From assembly GCF_001699815.1 (NCBI RefSeq), contig NZ_MCGB01000072.1, positions 24,177-88,176 of the forward strand: 64,000 nucleotides of DNA, given 5' to 3'. The DNA comes from Ralstonia pickettii. Lineage in GTDB: Bacteria > Pseudomonadota > Gammaproteobacteria > Burkholderiales > Burkholderiaceae. The first letter of the stretch is position 1; each line of letters begins with the position of its first letter. A program made the position numbers and the translations under genes. Positions 1-8,916 of the stretch are shown here, one piece after another. The notes under the pieces were generated by a model. The model was not told where the DNA came from. It was given only the letters and a program-made list of their open reading frames with translations, and made no database searches.

Positions 1-1032
1 GCCCTGACCAAAGCCGGCATCGCCGCCGAGAACTACCCGTTCTGCACGATCGAGCCCAACGTCGGCGTGGTGGAAGTGCCGGACGCCCGTCTGCAGGCAC
101 TGGCCGACATCGTCAAGCCCGAGCGGGTGCTGCCGGCAGTGGTCGAGTTCGTCGACATTGCGGGCCTGGTGGCGGGCGCCTCCAAGGGTGAGGGGCTGGG
201 CAACCAGTTCCTGGCCAACATTCGCGAGACGGATGCCATCACGCACGTGGTGCGCTGTTTCGAAGATGAAAACGTGATCCACGTCGCCGGCAAGGTCGAC
301 CCGATCGCCGACATCGAGGTCATCAACACCGAACTGGCCCTCGCTGACCTGGCTACGGTGGAAAAGGCGCTGCAGCGCTACACCAAGGCCGCCAAGTCGG
401 GCAACGACAAGGAAGCCGCCAAGCTGGTCGCCGTGCTGGAAAAAGCGCAGAAGGTGCTGGACGAAGCCAAGCCCGTGCGCGGCCTGAACCTGACCGACGA
501 CGAATGGGCAACCATCAAGCCGCTGTGCCTGATCACCGCGAAGCCGACCATGTACGTTGCCAACGTGCGCGAAGACGGCTTCGAGAACAACCCGCATCTG
601 GATGCCGTGCGCAACTACGCCGCGCAGACGAATTCGCCGGTGGTGGCTGTGTGCGCCGCCATCGAAGCCGAAATCGCGGATCTGGATGACGCCGACAAGG
701 CCGAATTCCTTGCCGACATCGGCATGGACGAACCCGGCCTGAACCGCGTGATCCGCGCGGCCTTCAAGCTGCTGGGCCTGCAAACCTACTTCACCGCCGG
801 TGTGAAGGAAGTGCGCGCCTGGACGATCCACATCGGCGACACGGCGCCCCGCGCCGCAGCGGCCATCCACACCGACTTCGAACGCGGCTTCATCCGCGCC
901 CAGACCATTTCGTACGACGATTTCATCCAGTACAAGGGCGAACAGGGTGCCAAGGAAGCCGGCAAGATGCGCGCCGAAGGTAAGGAATACATCGTCAAGG
1001 ACGGCGACGTGCTGCACTTCCTGTTCCATTAA
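1..1032 (+). CDS. ychF: YchF/OLA1-family ATPase, 5' end outside window
   Basis: Obg-like P-loop ATPase that binds ribosomes and is linked to oxidative-stress control. The frame is open from base 1; about 343 residues are visible and roughly 20 N-terminal residues, with the Walker A loop, lie upstream. Visible family hallmarks are the [10 protein letters not shown] switch region at the very start, [17 protein letters not shown], and a C-terminal TGS domain ending [12 protein letters not shown]. Family members usually end FLFNV or FRFNV, so the last residues are altered here. The cause is visible: an integrative element begins at base 1027 and supplies the CAT-TAA ending, while the original AACGTCTGA and the terminator are found at 23083-23141. 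The protein should still be full length with a changed tail. Confidence 0.96.
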   Translation, partial: ALTKAGIAAENYPFCTIEPNVGVVEVPDARLQALADIVKPERVLPAVVEFVDIAGLVAGASKGEGLGNQFLANIRETDAITHVVRCFEDENVIHVAGKVDPIADIEVINTELALADLATVEKALQRYTKAAKSGNDKEAAKLVAVLEKAQKVLDEAKPVRGLNLTDDEWATIKPLCLITAKPTMYVANVREDGFENNPHLDAVRNYAAQTNSPVVAVCAAIEAEIADLDDADKAEFLADIGMDEPGLNRVIRAAFKLLGLQTYFTAGVKEVRAWTIHIGDTAPRAAAAIHTDFERGFIRAQTISYDDFIQYKGEQGAKEAGKMRAEGKEYIVKDGDVLHFLFH

Positions 1033-1041
1033 CAGGTTTAC
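1021..1041 (+). repeat. Left junction (attL-like): 6-bp core plus terminal inverted repeat
   Basis: The core CTGTTC (1021-1026) belongs to ychF. The 15 bases after it, CATTAACAGGTTTAC (1027-1041), match the reverse complement of 23062-23076 (CATTAGCAAGTCTAC) at 12 of 15 positions. They start directly at the point where ychF stops following its family consensus. This is read as the left end of a tyrosine-recombinase element. Confidence 0.8.
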
Positions 1042-1111
1042 TCCCCGGATACACGTTTGACAGAAGGCGCCTGCATGGACACACTCCCTGTGCTTCCGTG
1101 CGGCGCCTCTC

Positions 1112-2533
1112 ATGTCTCAAACGCCATCTGTCTACACGCTCCCTATCTTCCGGAATACCCAGGTTGCTGATGAACCGGCACCTGGACGCATCCCCGTAGA
1201 CCATCAGGTAAAAGGGGAACGGGTCAAGTATTGGCGCGAGTTGCGTGCCTCCAAGACAGTGAAATGGGAGACGTTCCCGCACTTCCCTCTGGTGCTCAAT
1301 GCCGACGGATCACCGTGGGCCCCTGCCTGCCTGTGGTTGTTAGATCGTGCGCGGGCCAGACCCCACAAGGTGTCCTCGCTCAATCCCGTTGCGCAAGGGC
1401 TGCGGGCCTACAAGCAGTTCCTCGATGAATTTGGGCTCCAGTGGGACGACTTCTCCGCGGTCGACAAATACCTGCGCCCAACCTACCACTACAAGACCCA
1501 CCTCCAAGGTCTGATTAACAGCGGCGCAATCAAACACAGCACGGCCAGTAGCCGCATGCAGACGGTGGTGGGCTTCTACCGGTTTCTAATGGAGAGTGAA
1601 CGACTGGGCTTCCGCCCTCAGAACGCCCCATGGGTTGATCGGACAGTCGGCCTTGAATACCGCGACAGCAAGGGTTTCAAGCAGATCAAGGAGGTGACGG
1701 CGACCGACGTATCCATCAGGGTTCCGAAGCGGGACTACGCATGGGATCGCCGGATCGATGACGGCGGAAAGCTGCTGCCACTCTCCCGGCATGAGCAGAA
1801 GACACTGGTCAAAGCGCTGAAGCTGCTCGGCAATCGCGACTACGAGCTGATGCACTACACCGCGCTCCTGACCGGCGCGCGGATCCAGACCGTCCTGACA
1901 CTGCGTTGGGGCGATTTCGCGACGCCGCCGAGCCAAATCAACCAGTGGCCGTTCAAGCTGCAATGCGGACCAGGGACAGGTATCGACACCAAAGGCGATG
2001 TGCCGGATGTGCACCTGTCGGTGCAGAAGGACCTCTACGAATGGCTACATATCTACGCTGTCTCTGACCGTGCCGGGTCTAGACGTGAGAAGTCCAACCT
2101 CAAGCAGGACCCAATGAACTATCTGTTCCTGTCCAGTCAAGGTGGCCCCCATTACGAATCCAAGGCTGATCGCAACGCCCTTTGGGATTCCGCCGAACCG
2201 CCGCTGAAGCGCTCGTCTCCGACTGGACAGAACCTCCGGTCCTTCATCACGGACTACGTGATCCCTGAGATCCGCAAGACGATCCCGGCCTTCCACTATC
2301 AGTTCCATGACCTGCGGGCCACCTTTGGAGTCAACTGGGTCGACGCGGTCATGAGGAACCAAGACACGCGCCAGCGTTACATCTGGACTCGAGACCAACT
2401 CCGTAAACTCATGTGGCACAAAAGGCCAACCACGACGGATCTGTACATCGACTACCGCCAGCACACTGAACTCCTCGAAAAGGCCGAGGCTGACTGGAAC
2501 CACAATCTACTCGACCTCATTCGCTCAGCCTAA
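1112..2533 (+). CDS. Tyrosine recombinase, first of trio (TnpA-like)
   Basis: 473-residue site-specific recombinase that presumably cuts and rejoins DNA at the element ends. The C-terminal catalytic domain shows Arg-I at R257 (TGARIQTVL), the HxxR box at H399-R402 (HDLRATFG), a second His at H436 (MWHKRP) and the tyrosine nucleophile at Y445 (TTDLYIDYR), so the full catalytic set is present. The N-terminal half (about 80-165) resembles a SAM-like core-binding domain. It starts 79 bases after ychF, and its stop is only 2 to 47 bases from the next gene, so the recombinases are probably co-transcribed. It is the best candidate for the active integrase of the element. Confidence 0.9.
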   Translation: MSQTPSVYTLPIFRNTQVADEPAPGRIPVDHQVKGERVKYWRELRASKTVKWETFPHFPLVLNADGSPWAPACLWLLDRARARPHKVSSLNPVAQGLRAYKQFLDEFGLQWDDFSAVDKYLRPTYHYKTHLQGLINSGAIKHSTASSRMQTVVGFYRFLMESERLGFRPQNAPWVDRTVGLEYRDSKGFKQIKEVTATDVSIRVPKRDYAWDRRIDDGGKLLPLSRHEQKTLVKALKLLGNRDYELMHYTALLTGARIQTVLTLRWGDFATPPSQINQWPFKLQCGPGTGIDTKGDVPDVHLSVQKDLYEWLHIYAVSDRAGSRREKSNLKQDPMNYLFLSSQGGPHYESKADRNALWDSAEPPLKRSSPTGQNLRSFITDYVIPEIRKTIPAFHYQFHDLRATFGVNWVDAVMRNQDTRQRYIWTRDQLRKLMWHKRPTTTDLYIDYRQHTELLEKAEADWNHNLLDLIRSA

Positions 2534-2580
2534 CGGTGCGAAGGTCTATAGCGACAAGAACGGACGGGCGGGATACCACC

Positions 2581-4398
2581 ATGCATGAACCTGACTGGAT
2601 TAGCACGGGCGGCGGCTACCCTAGTGGTCTGCCTCGCTTGGCATTCCCATTAGAAGGGGCCATGCCCGATCTCTATGTGCCCCAGAGCACGATTCTGCAG
2701 ACGGCAAATGGAGTCCAGACCCATGCTTATCTCTGGTGCTACCTTGAGCGTGAGGTATACGGCAAAAGATATCGGTTCAACCCAGCGAGCCTGTCTACGC
2801 AGCGCGTCAAAGACATGCCTAAAGCCATTGAACGCCTGTCCAAGCGCTTCTGCTTCGACAACGCCAGACCGAGGTCGGTGAGTGACGAGTTGGCCAACGG
2901 CATGTCCCGATTCTTGAACTGGACTGATCGCCCGATTCACCATAGGCGGTTTGAATCCATCCTGAGCGACCCGGATCTCGCTCTGGAGGCTCTGAAAAAG
3001 CACCACAGCTACCTGCGGCAGCGCATGCAGGCAAACCAGACAGAAAATCGCATCAGCGTATCTGCGGCGTCGATGATGGATGTCGACGCCATCAAGATGA
3101 TGGCGGTGATCCACGACCGGGAATACGGCAACGAGATCGAGGCCATCAAGTACATCCACGGTGACGGTGTTAGAACTCCTAAAACCGAAGACGTGGCTGC
3201 CTTCATGGCTTGCGTGCAAGGGGTATTCGATTCGGTGGCTCGGATCGTTCTCGACACACAGGACTACAACGGCAACTCGTCTCTCGGCGATCTCCGTTGG
3301 CAGTCGGAGGGGCGAGAACTCGCGGTTCCCATCGCAGAAGGCATCCACATCGAGCGTGCCATGGAACTTGGTTGCATGGCGTACGCTGCATTGTGCGTCG
3401 GCGACTCCGGCGCCAACCTCGCCCCAATTCAGTCTTACGAAGAGCCCGAGGACTTACGAGAGCAACTGGATAACCCCGAAAAGCTCAACCTGCGCCACAA
3501 GGTCATCAAGTTCCGGGCCGGAGGAAAGGAGGCGCCGGTTCATCTGACCTCCACCACCGTGACCCGCATGCGGTCTTACCTGCGGCTCCGGGAAGCTCTA
3601 CGTCTGAGACTCGGGAGCCCTGAAATCGGGCCGATGTTCATTCAGTGCATCTACCCCTCGTCGCCTCAAGCGCGGCCTTTAGGGATCATCTCGCTGCCGC
3701 CGAACTTCACCTCTGCATTGCGTAGCAGGTTCAGCGCCGTCGGCATCAAGTTACCGCAAGTGACGATGCAGCAGTTGCGTGCCCATAAAGCCGGCAAGGT
3801 TGCCAAGGAACACAATCCCAAGGTGGCGGCCGACATGATGGGGCACTCGGTAAGCACGGCCATCCGCAGATACAGCAAGATCACGGATGTCGAGGCGAGG
3901 TCTGAAATGGCTCCGTTCCTGGCCTCACTGACCTCAGTGGTCCTGACCCGCTCGGAGGCTGACGCCACGTCGTCCAAGCCAGTCACCCCGTTCACCGCGA
4001 TCCCCGCCGGAGGCTGCGAAGACCACGGCCATCCCGAGGCGCTGGGTGAGAACCCGCTGGTAGAGCCCGATTGCAAGAAGACCGAAGGATGCTTCTTCTG
4101 CAACAAGTTCCACGTCCACGCCGACGAAGAGGATTGCCTCAAGTTGATGTCTTGCCGATCGGTACTGGAACGCTTGGCACCAAGACTCGGTGATTCAGGC
4201 GTGGCTGAACTAGTCTATACCGTCGTAAGCGAGCGCATCGGTGCCCTACTCGACGAGATCAGGCGCATCAATCCCGAGGCTCATGAGCGTGCTCGGGCAG
4301 CCGTCCTGAAGGAAGGCAAGCTCAGCCGATACTGGGCGAGCAAGCTCCAACAACTTCACTTGCTGGGCCTGCTAGCGCAGTCTTCCGCCCTGGCCTGA
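2581..4398 (+). CDS. Tyrosine recombinase-like protein, second of trio (TnpB-like), Arg-I apparently lost, Cys-rich tail
   Basis: 605 residues from ATG 2581; a GTG start at 2536 would add 15. Tn554 TnpB is of similar size (about 630). The C-terminal part keeps the GHSVST-RRYSK region with His and Tyr, and an LRAHKAGK segment in the box II position. The usual GxR of Arg-I reads GDSGANLAPI, so by eye the first catalytic arginine is missing and HxxR is altered. After the recombinase fold comes a cysteine/histidine cluster (DCKKTEGCFFCNKFHVHADE) that could bind zinc. It lies between two other recombinases in one transcription unit. It may act as a non-catalytic or partner subunit; that role is inference. 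Confidence 0.85.
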   Translation: MHEPDWISTGGGYPSGLPRLAFPLEGAMPDLYVPQSTILQTANGVQTHAYLWCYLEREVYGKRYRFNPASLSTQRVKDMPKAIERLSKRFCFDNARPRSVSDELANGMSRFLNWTDRPIHHRRFESILSDPDLALEALKKHHSYLRQRMQANQTENRISVSAASMMDVDAIKMMAVIHDREYGNEIEAIKYIHGDGVRTPKTEDVAAFMACVQGVFDSVARIVLDTQDYNGNSSLGDLRWQSEGRELAVPIAEGIHIERAMELGCMAYAALCVGDSGANLAPIQSYEEPEDLREQLDNPEKLNLRHKVIKFRAGGKEAPVHLTSTTVTRMRSYLRLREALRLRLGSPEIGPMFIQCIYPSSPQARPLGIISLPPNFTSALRSRFSAVGIKLPQVTMQQLRAHKAGKVAKEHNPKVAADMMGHSVSTAIRRYSKITDVEARSEMAPFLASLTSVVLTRSEADATSSKPVTPFTAIPAGGCEDHGHPEALGENPLVEPDCKKTEGCFFCNKFHVHADEEDCLKLMSCRSVLERLAPRLGDSGVAELVYTVVSERIGALLDEIRRINPEAHERARAAVLKEGKLSRYWASKLQQLHLLGLLAQSSALA

Positions 4399-4455
4399 TC
4401 GCTAGACACTGCGCTCACCCTCAACCTCACCGAAACCTGCCTGCGGGACGAGTCC

Positions 4456-6474
4456 ATGCAAAGAAGCGATCTGACGACATCGGCAACTACCTCGTCTAAC
4501 TCTTTGCGGGGAAGGGAGGCCGACCGCGATCGCGATTGGGCGCCGGACGGTGTTCCTGGAGTTTCGGGCGGAATACCACAAGCTCCCCACGTGGAGCCCT
4601 ACTTCGATCCTCAGATGGTCGTGACGCTGGATCCAAACGGGCAGCCTCTCAGCCGCTACGGAGACAGAAGCTGGGATCTGCGGTCCATGAGTACAGACGG
4701 TGGACAAACCTCGTACTCACACACCTTCTTAGATGCACAGCCCCTATCGGGTTCACCAGAAATCGGCAGACCGAACCTTACTGCGCTGATTAGCGAGCAG
4801 CAAAAGGCGCTGCTGTGGTTGCACATGGATGCTGGGCGGCAAAGAGCCCTGAGAACGATACTGCAGGCGGGCCGTACGATGAACAGACTCACTCAAGGTG
4901 CCGTCAGCCGGGGAATTTCGCTGTTCGAGTTGTTCTGCAACCCTCAGGTGCTCAGCGAGGAATCGGCGGAATTGAACAGCAGCTACGCCAACACCGTGCG
5001 AGCCTTGCTTCGGACACTGTGGCGCCACCGTGACTTCCTCAAGATTGGGCTCGAAATCCGCTTGAAGCAACTGGTTGAGGTCATCAAGGAATCTGCCCCA
5101 GGAGAGGCGAAAGACCGCCAAACGCCCATCATCCCATCCCGCATCTACTGCGCGATCTTATCTAGCCTGCTGGACCGTCTGGATGAGATCGAGTCTGACC
5201 TAGATACTCTACTGGATGCTTACCGGCAAGAGCGCACGTGCACGCTCAGTGCCTCAAGCTGCCTGACCGACAAGCAGCGATATATGCAACGCGAAATGCA
5301 ACTCCAAGGGATGCTGGAGGCTATGCGGAACAGGGGATGGAAGACGGGAAGCATGCGCGGATTCGTCGCCGGCGAGATCGCCGTAGTCCAACTTAGGCTG
5401 ATGTGCATCGTAATCGCCTTCACCGGCATGCGAGTAGCGGAAGCGCAGATCCTGCCGCTCAAAGGAGTTCTGGAGGAGGCGAAACACCGTGACACGGTGC
5501 ACCACGTGGTCAACGGATACAGTCACAAGCTCAACGGTGGCAGAAAGAAGCGCGCCAGTTGGATCACAAGCCGCGAGGGCCATCGGGCAATCTTGCTCGC
5601 TCAAAGAATCGCCTCGGTCATCTTGGAGGTACTGAAAGATGGTGATCCAGCAAACGATGACGCCGCCTTACTGTTCTGTTCGACGGCCAATCCTTACAAG
5701 AAGCAGAGTCTTTCGAGCATTTACAGACGTCTGCACGGCCAGTTGTTCCCTGAGATTTGCCCCCTCATTACGCAAGCCGACATCGACGAACTCAACGCAA
5801 TGGAGTTGCAGCGGAACTGGCTGCGTGAGGGCATGGAGGTCGGCAAACCGTGGCCGCTGGCCTTTCACCAATACCGGCGCAGCCTGTCGGTTTATGCCCA
5901 TCGCTCGGGCATGGTGAGCCTGCCGGCGCTCAAAGGACAGCTGCAGCACATCACCGATGAGATGCGCGCGTACTACAGCGATGGGTTCTGCCGGGCAGTC
6001 AACCTCGTCTTCGACAAGGAGCACTTTAGCCATGATTGGAACGCCGCCAAGTCGGAATCGAGCTTCCTCGCTTACAGCTTAGCCTTGCTGTTCTCGGACG
6101 AAGACCTCATCGGCGAAGTGGGTGGACGGGGCGCGGTCCGAATGCAGCAAACTGTATCCAGCCGATCCAAGGAAGAGACACTGAAACTGTTTCGTGATGG
6201 CAAGCTGGCCTATCGCGAAACCGTTCTGGGCGGTTGCATCGCCGTGGAGGACTGCAATCGCACACCGCTGGAGCCCATTCCTTGGGACTGCCTGGAGAAA
6301 GACTGCACCAACGCGGTGGTGTTTGAAAAACGTCTGGGTCTGTTGATCAAGACGCAGGAGACGGTTGTCGCCACGCTGGCCAGCACAGAAGCGGGCGGCG
6401 TTGAGCACCGCCTGGAAGCCGATCACCTGCAAGTGCTTCTTAAAGCTCGCAAACGCCTCTCGGAAGCTGTATGA
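4456..6474 (+). CDS. Tyrosine recombinase-like protein, third of trio
   Basis: 672 residues. The catalytic region includes Arg-I in TGMRVAEAQILPL and an HxxR box in FHQYRRSLSVYAHRSG, followed by a QLQHITDEMRAYYSDG segment that can hold the second His and the Tyr. The tail carries another cysteine cluster (GGCIAVEDCNRTP, WDCLEKDCTNA), reminiscent of a zinc-binding end as in the previous protein. The gene follows the second recombinase by 57 bases and overlaps the next gene by four (ATGA), showing translational coupling. Trio recombinases of this kind occur in Tn554-like and RIT-type elements; the exact subfamily cannot be settled by eye. Confidence 0.85.
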   Translation: MQRSDLTTSATTSSNSLRGREADRDRDWAPDGVPGVSGGIPQAPHVEPYFDPQMVVTLDPNGQPLSRYGDRSWDLRSMSTDGGQTSYSHTFLDAQPLSGSPEIGRPNLTALISEQQKALLWLHMDAGRQRALRTILQAGRTMNRLTQGAVSRGISLFELFCNPQVLSEESAELNSSYANTVRALLRTLWRHRDFLKIGLEIRLKQLVEVIKESAPGEAKDRQTPIIPSRIYCAILSSLLDRLDEIESDLDTLLDAYRQERTCTLSASSCLTDKQRYMQREMQLQGMLEAMRNRGWKTGSMRGFVAGEIAVVQLRLMCIVIAFTGMRVAEAQILPLKGVLEEAKHRDTVHHVVNGYSHKLNGGRKKRASWITSREGHRAILLAQRIASVILEVLKDGDPANDDAALLFCSTANPYKKQSLSSIYRRLHGQLFPEICPLITQADIDELNAMELQRNWLREGMEVGKPWPLAFHQYRRSLSVYAHRSGMVSLPALKGQLQHITDEMRAYYSDGFCRAVNLVFDKEHFSHDWNAAKSESSFLAYSLALLFSDEDLIGEVGGRGAVRMQQTVSSRSKEETLKLFRDGKLAYRETVLGGCIAVEDCNRTPLEPIPWDCLEKDCTNAVVFEKRLGLLIKTQETVVATLASTEAGGVEHRLEADHLQVLLKARKRLSEAV

Positions 6475-6848
6475 GCGCCAAGGTCCAAGTCGACAAATAC
6501 TTCACCGCACTCGAGCGTCTGAAGGCACGTGGCGAGCCGATCAGCAATGATGCTGTGGCCCTAGAGGCCGGCAGCGGCCGGGGCAGCATCAAGAAGTCCA
6601 GGCCTGCCTACGCCGAACTTATCGCGGCGATCAATGCGGCCGCCAAACAGCAGGCTGAAGCCAAAGTCGCCTCAGATCCTATGCCTGGTATGCGCAAGGA
6701 CATCGAAGATCTGACGAGGCGACTGGACCAGTCCCTCGACAGAGAGGTGGCTCTGCTGCACGAGCTCTACGACCTGCGCGCCAAGGCCAAGCAATTGGCG
6801 GAAGAGAACCGACTCCTAAAGCTCGGCAGACTCGTCCCGGTGCAATGA
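6471..6848 (+). CDS. Small coiled-coil TnpC-like protein of the recombinase operon
   Basis: 125 residues, the same length as Tn554 TnpC. The N-terminal half (VDKYFTALERL, DAVALEAGSGRGSIKKSRP) looks like a small helix-turn-helix. The C-terminal half (about 68-120) is a heptad-like coiled coil (LTRRLDQSLDREVALLHELY, LAEENRLLKLG). Its ATG overlaps the stop of the third recombinase (ATGA), so the two are made together. In Tn554, TnpC helps set integration frequency or orientation; a similar accessory DNA-binding role is inferred here. It is also compatible with the small third protein of other three-gene mobile modules such as gamma-mobile-trio systems. Confidence 0.75.
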   Translation: MSAKVQVDKYFTALERLKARGEPISNDAVALEAGSGRGSIKKSRPAYAELIAAINAAAKQQAEAKVASDPMPGMRKDIEDLTRRLDQSLDREVALLHELYDLRAKAKQLAEENRLLKLGRLVPVQ

Positions 6849-7505
6849 GCCTATTCAAAAGGGGTATCCGCATTTGCTGGTTGATGTCCTGATTGTATGC
6901 TGCAGTGCAAAAATCTTGCAGTCGGAAGTGCGATTTCACGATGGGATCGACCGTCCCAGTTCGACCCTTCTCTGCCGTATGCCTTCTGTGGATCGAATGA
7001 CTGTAATCCCCAGTTGATCGGCCATCGAAATTAGTCTAGTCGCGCCAAACCACTCCAGGGATATGCGCTAGAACAGGCCGCCCAAGAATGGCCCGAAGCT
7101 CAGCGAGATACAGTGGTTCCTCCAAATGCGACGGGCCTACAAGACAGCCCAATGCCGAGTTGCAACGGCCGCTGGGCAAGAAGACTTAGCAGGCGGAAAT
7201 CCTGACGGGAAGCCGTGGAATACGGACGCTTAAACTCCTTCATCGCTGCAACCAACTGCGAGGCTGGGACTTCTACAACTTCGCCAGCGCTCACGACGGC
7301 CAAGCTTCGTTTTGCTCACAACTCATATGTGACGAATTAGATCCCATCATTCGCAGCGTTGTTTTCCGCATCACGCCACCCGCCAGCAGCCGCAGCTTCC
7401 ACCACCGCTCCACCAGACGCTGCCCACCCCAACTGGGCTCATCTCATGCCGAACGCTGCACTCGCCCACGCGACCCCTATTCGGGTTGATCTCAATCAAA
7501 TTTTC
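6849..7505. other. Non-coding stretch after the recombinase operon
   Basis: About 650 bases with no convincing gene; short reading frames here lack ribosome sites and family features. The only structured feature found is a 24-bp segment at 6862-6885 that recurs inverted at 17379-17402. The stretch may be decayed mobile DNA, or the junction between the integration module and the catabolic cargo. Confidence 0.5.
6862..6885 (+). repeat. 24-bp repeat, copy 1 (inverted copy at 17379-17402)
   Basis: GGGTATCCGCATTT then two variable bases then TGGTTGAT. The same sequence occurs on the opposite strand at 17379-17402, with only the two central bases swapped (22/24). The two copies flank the phthalate genes in inverted orientation, about 50 bases after the recombinase operon and 220 bases after the hemerythrin gene. 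Confidence 0.65.
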
Positions 7506-7535
7506 TTGTTAGCGTAACTAGATATCTAATATAAT
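7506..7535 (+). promoter_or_regulatory. ophA2 promoter with operator filling the -35/-10 spacer
   Basis: A -35 TTGTTA (7506-7511) and a perfect -10 TATAAT (7530-7535) are 18 bases apart. The spacer holds TAACTAGATATCTAA (7515-7529), the reverse complement of TTAGATATCTAGTTA. Nearly the same 15-mer occurs at 15480-15494 and 15581-15595, each touching a -10 box. The site is 52 bases before the ophA2 start. A regulator bound here would block RNA polymerase; the MarR protein at 11164 is the obvious candidate. Confidence 0.75.
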
Positions 7536-7581
7536 TGGCCAACGCCAGTTGAGGAAGGCGACCCACCGCCTGGAGACAGAT

Positions 7582-8913
7582 ATGCTGACCCATGAAGAGA
7601 ATGAACTGTTGTGCCGAGTAGAAGGCGATGCCCCGATGGGGAAGCTGATGCGCCAGCACTGGACCCCTGTTTGCCTGATTGAAGAAGTCAGCGAACCGGA
7701 CGGCGCGCCGGTCAAGGCTCGCGTTTTTGGTGAAGACCTGGTCGTGTTCCGCGACAACGAGGGGCGCGTCGGTGTGATGGGCGAGTATTGCCCGCACCGC
7801 CGAGCATCGCTTGTGTACGGTCGTAACGAAGACGGTGGCCTGCGCTGCCTGTACCACGGCTGGAAGTTCGACGTGCTGGGCAATGTGCTGGAAATGGTGT
7901 CCGAGCCGGCCGCCAGCGGCATGACCGAGAAGGTCAAGCACAAGGCGTATCCCTCGAAGGAATGGGGCGGCATGATCTGGGCGTACATGGGTCCGCAGGA
8001 CACCATTCCCGAATTCGTCGCCCCCGCCTGGGCTCCGACCGAGGACACCCGAGTCAGCATCGCGAAGGCGCTGCTGCCGTGCAATTGGGCCCAGATCCTT
8101 GAGGGCGCGATTGACTCCGCACATAGCTCGAGCCTGCACTCGTCCGATTTCGTGCCGGCCCGCGTCGGCGGGGGCGAGGCAACGTCGAAAAACTGGCTGC
8201 GTCCGTCCACCGACAAGGCACCGCGCCTGCAGGTCGAGCGCACCGAATATGGGTTCCGCTATGCTGCGCTGCGCCGCCCAATCTTCAACGCCAACACGCA
8301 CGACTACGTGCGCTCGACGGTGTTCGTTGCACCCGGCATCGTGCTGATTCCGCCCAACAACCTGTATAACGTCGCCAACATCAACGTGCCGATGGACGAC
8401 ACGAATACGGCGTTCTACTTCATCGCGTGGGGCGATCCCGCGACGACCCCGGAAACCGAAACCTGGCGCAAGTTCCTCCATCAACAGATCGGCCCGGATC
8501 TGGACGAGCGCTACCGTCCGCTGCGCAATCACGAGAACCGCTTCTGGCAAGACCGGCAGGCCATGAAGGCTGGCAATTTCACCGGCATCACGGGCTTCCC
8601 GAACCAGGACATCGCCATGTGGGTCACGATGGGTCCGATCGCCAATCGTTCGGACGAGCGTCTGGGCGCGAGCGATCTCGCCATTGTCGAGTTCCGTCGC
8701 CGCATGCTCGATGCCCTCGCGGAATTCGAGCAGGACGCCGAAGCCATCGGTACCGGCGCGAAGGCGATCCCGCAGACGGTCTGTTCGTATCAGGCAGTGG
8801 TGCCGAAGGAGACCGACTGGCGTGCGTACGCCGCCCGTTATGTCAGCGCGAAGCATGCCCTGCCGGAAGACGAGCCCGCTGCGCTCGCGACCGACTATCA
8901 GGTCAGGCAATAA
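7582..8913 (+). CDS. ophA2: Phthalate 4,5-dioxygenase, oxygenase component (Rieske)
   Basis: 443 residues. Catalyses cis-dihydroxylation of phthalate at positions 4,5 using electrons from the reductase OphA1. The Rieske [2Fe-2S] ligands are C70-P-H72 and C89-x-x-H92 (CPHRRAS, CLYHGWKF). The mononuclear iron site is in NWAQILEGAIDSAHSSSLH (H181, H186, bridging D178). The opening MLTHEENELLCRVEGDAPMG matches the phthalate oxygenase family (Pht3/OphA2). The start at 7582 is chosen over an in-frame ATG at 7549 because GGAGA lies just upstream and the family begins MLT. It is first in a two-gene operon with ophB. Substrate is inferred from the family plus the decarboxylase, dehydrogenase and reductase nearby. 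Confidence 0.92.
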   Translation: MLTHEENELLCRVEGDAPMGKLMRQHWTPVCLIEEVSEPDGAPVKARVFGEDLVVFRDNEGRVGVMGEYCPHRRASLVYGRNEDGGLRCLYHGWKFDVLGNVLEMVSEPAASGMTEKVKHKAYPSKEWGGMIWAYMGPQDTIPEFVAPAWAPTEDTRVSIAKALLPCNWAQILEGAIDSAHSSSLHSSDFVPARVGGGEATSKNWLRPSTDKAPRLQVERTEYGFRYAALRRPIFNANTHDYVRSTVFVAPGIVLIPPNNLYNVANINVPMDDTNTAFYFIAWGDPATTPETETWRKFLHQQIGPDLDERYRPLRNHENRFWQDRQAMKAGNFTGITGFPNQDIAMWVTMGPIANRSDERLGASDLAIVEFRRRMLDALAEFEQDAEAIGTGAKAIPQTVCSYQAVVPKETDWRAYAARYVSAKHALPEDEPAALATDYQVRQ

Positions 8914-8916
8914 GCG

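Noticed and set aside
995..1282. Minus-strand frame of 95 residues across the ychF/element junction
   Set aside because: It spans a junction between unrelated DNA, overlaps two supported genes and has no family features.
7100..7303. Minus-strand frame of 67 residues in the gap after the recombinases
   Set aside because: No ribosome site, no recognisable domain, and it sits in a region that looks like decayed DNA.
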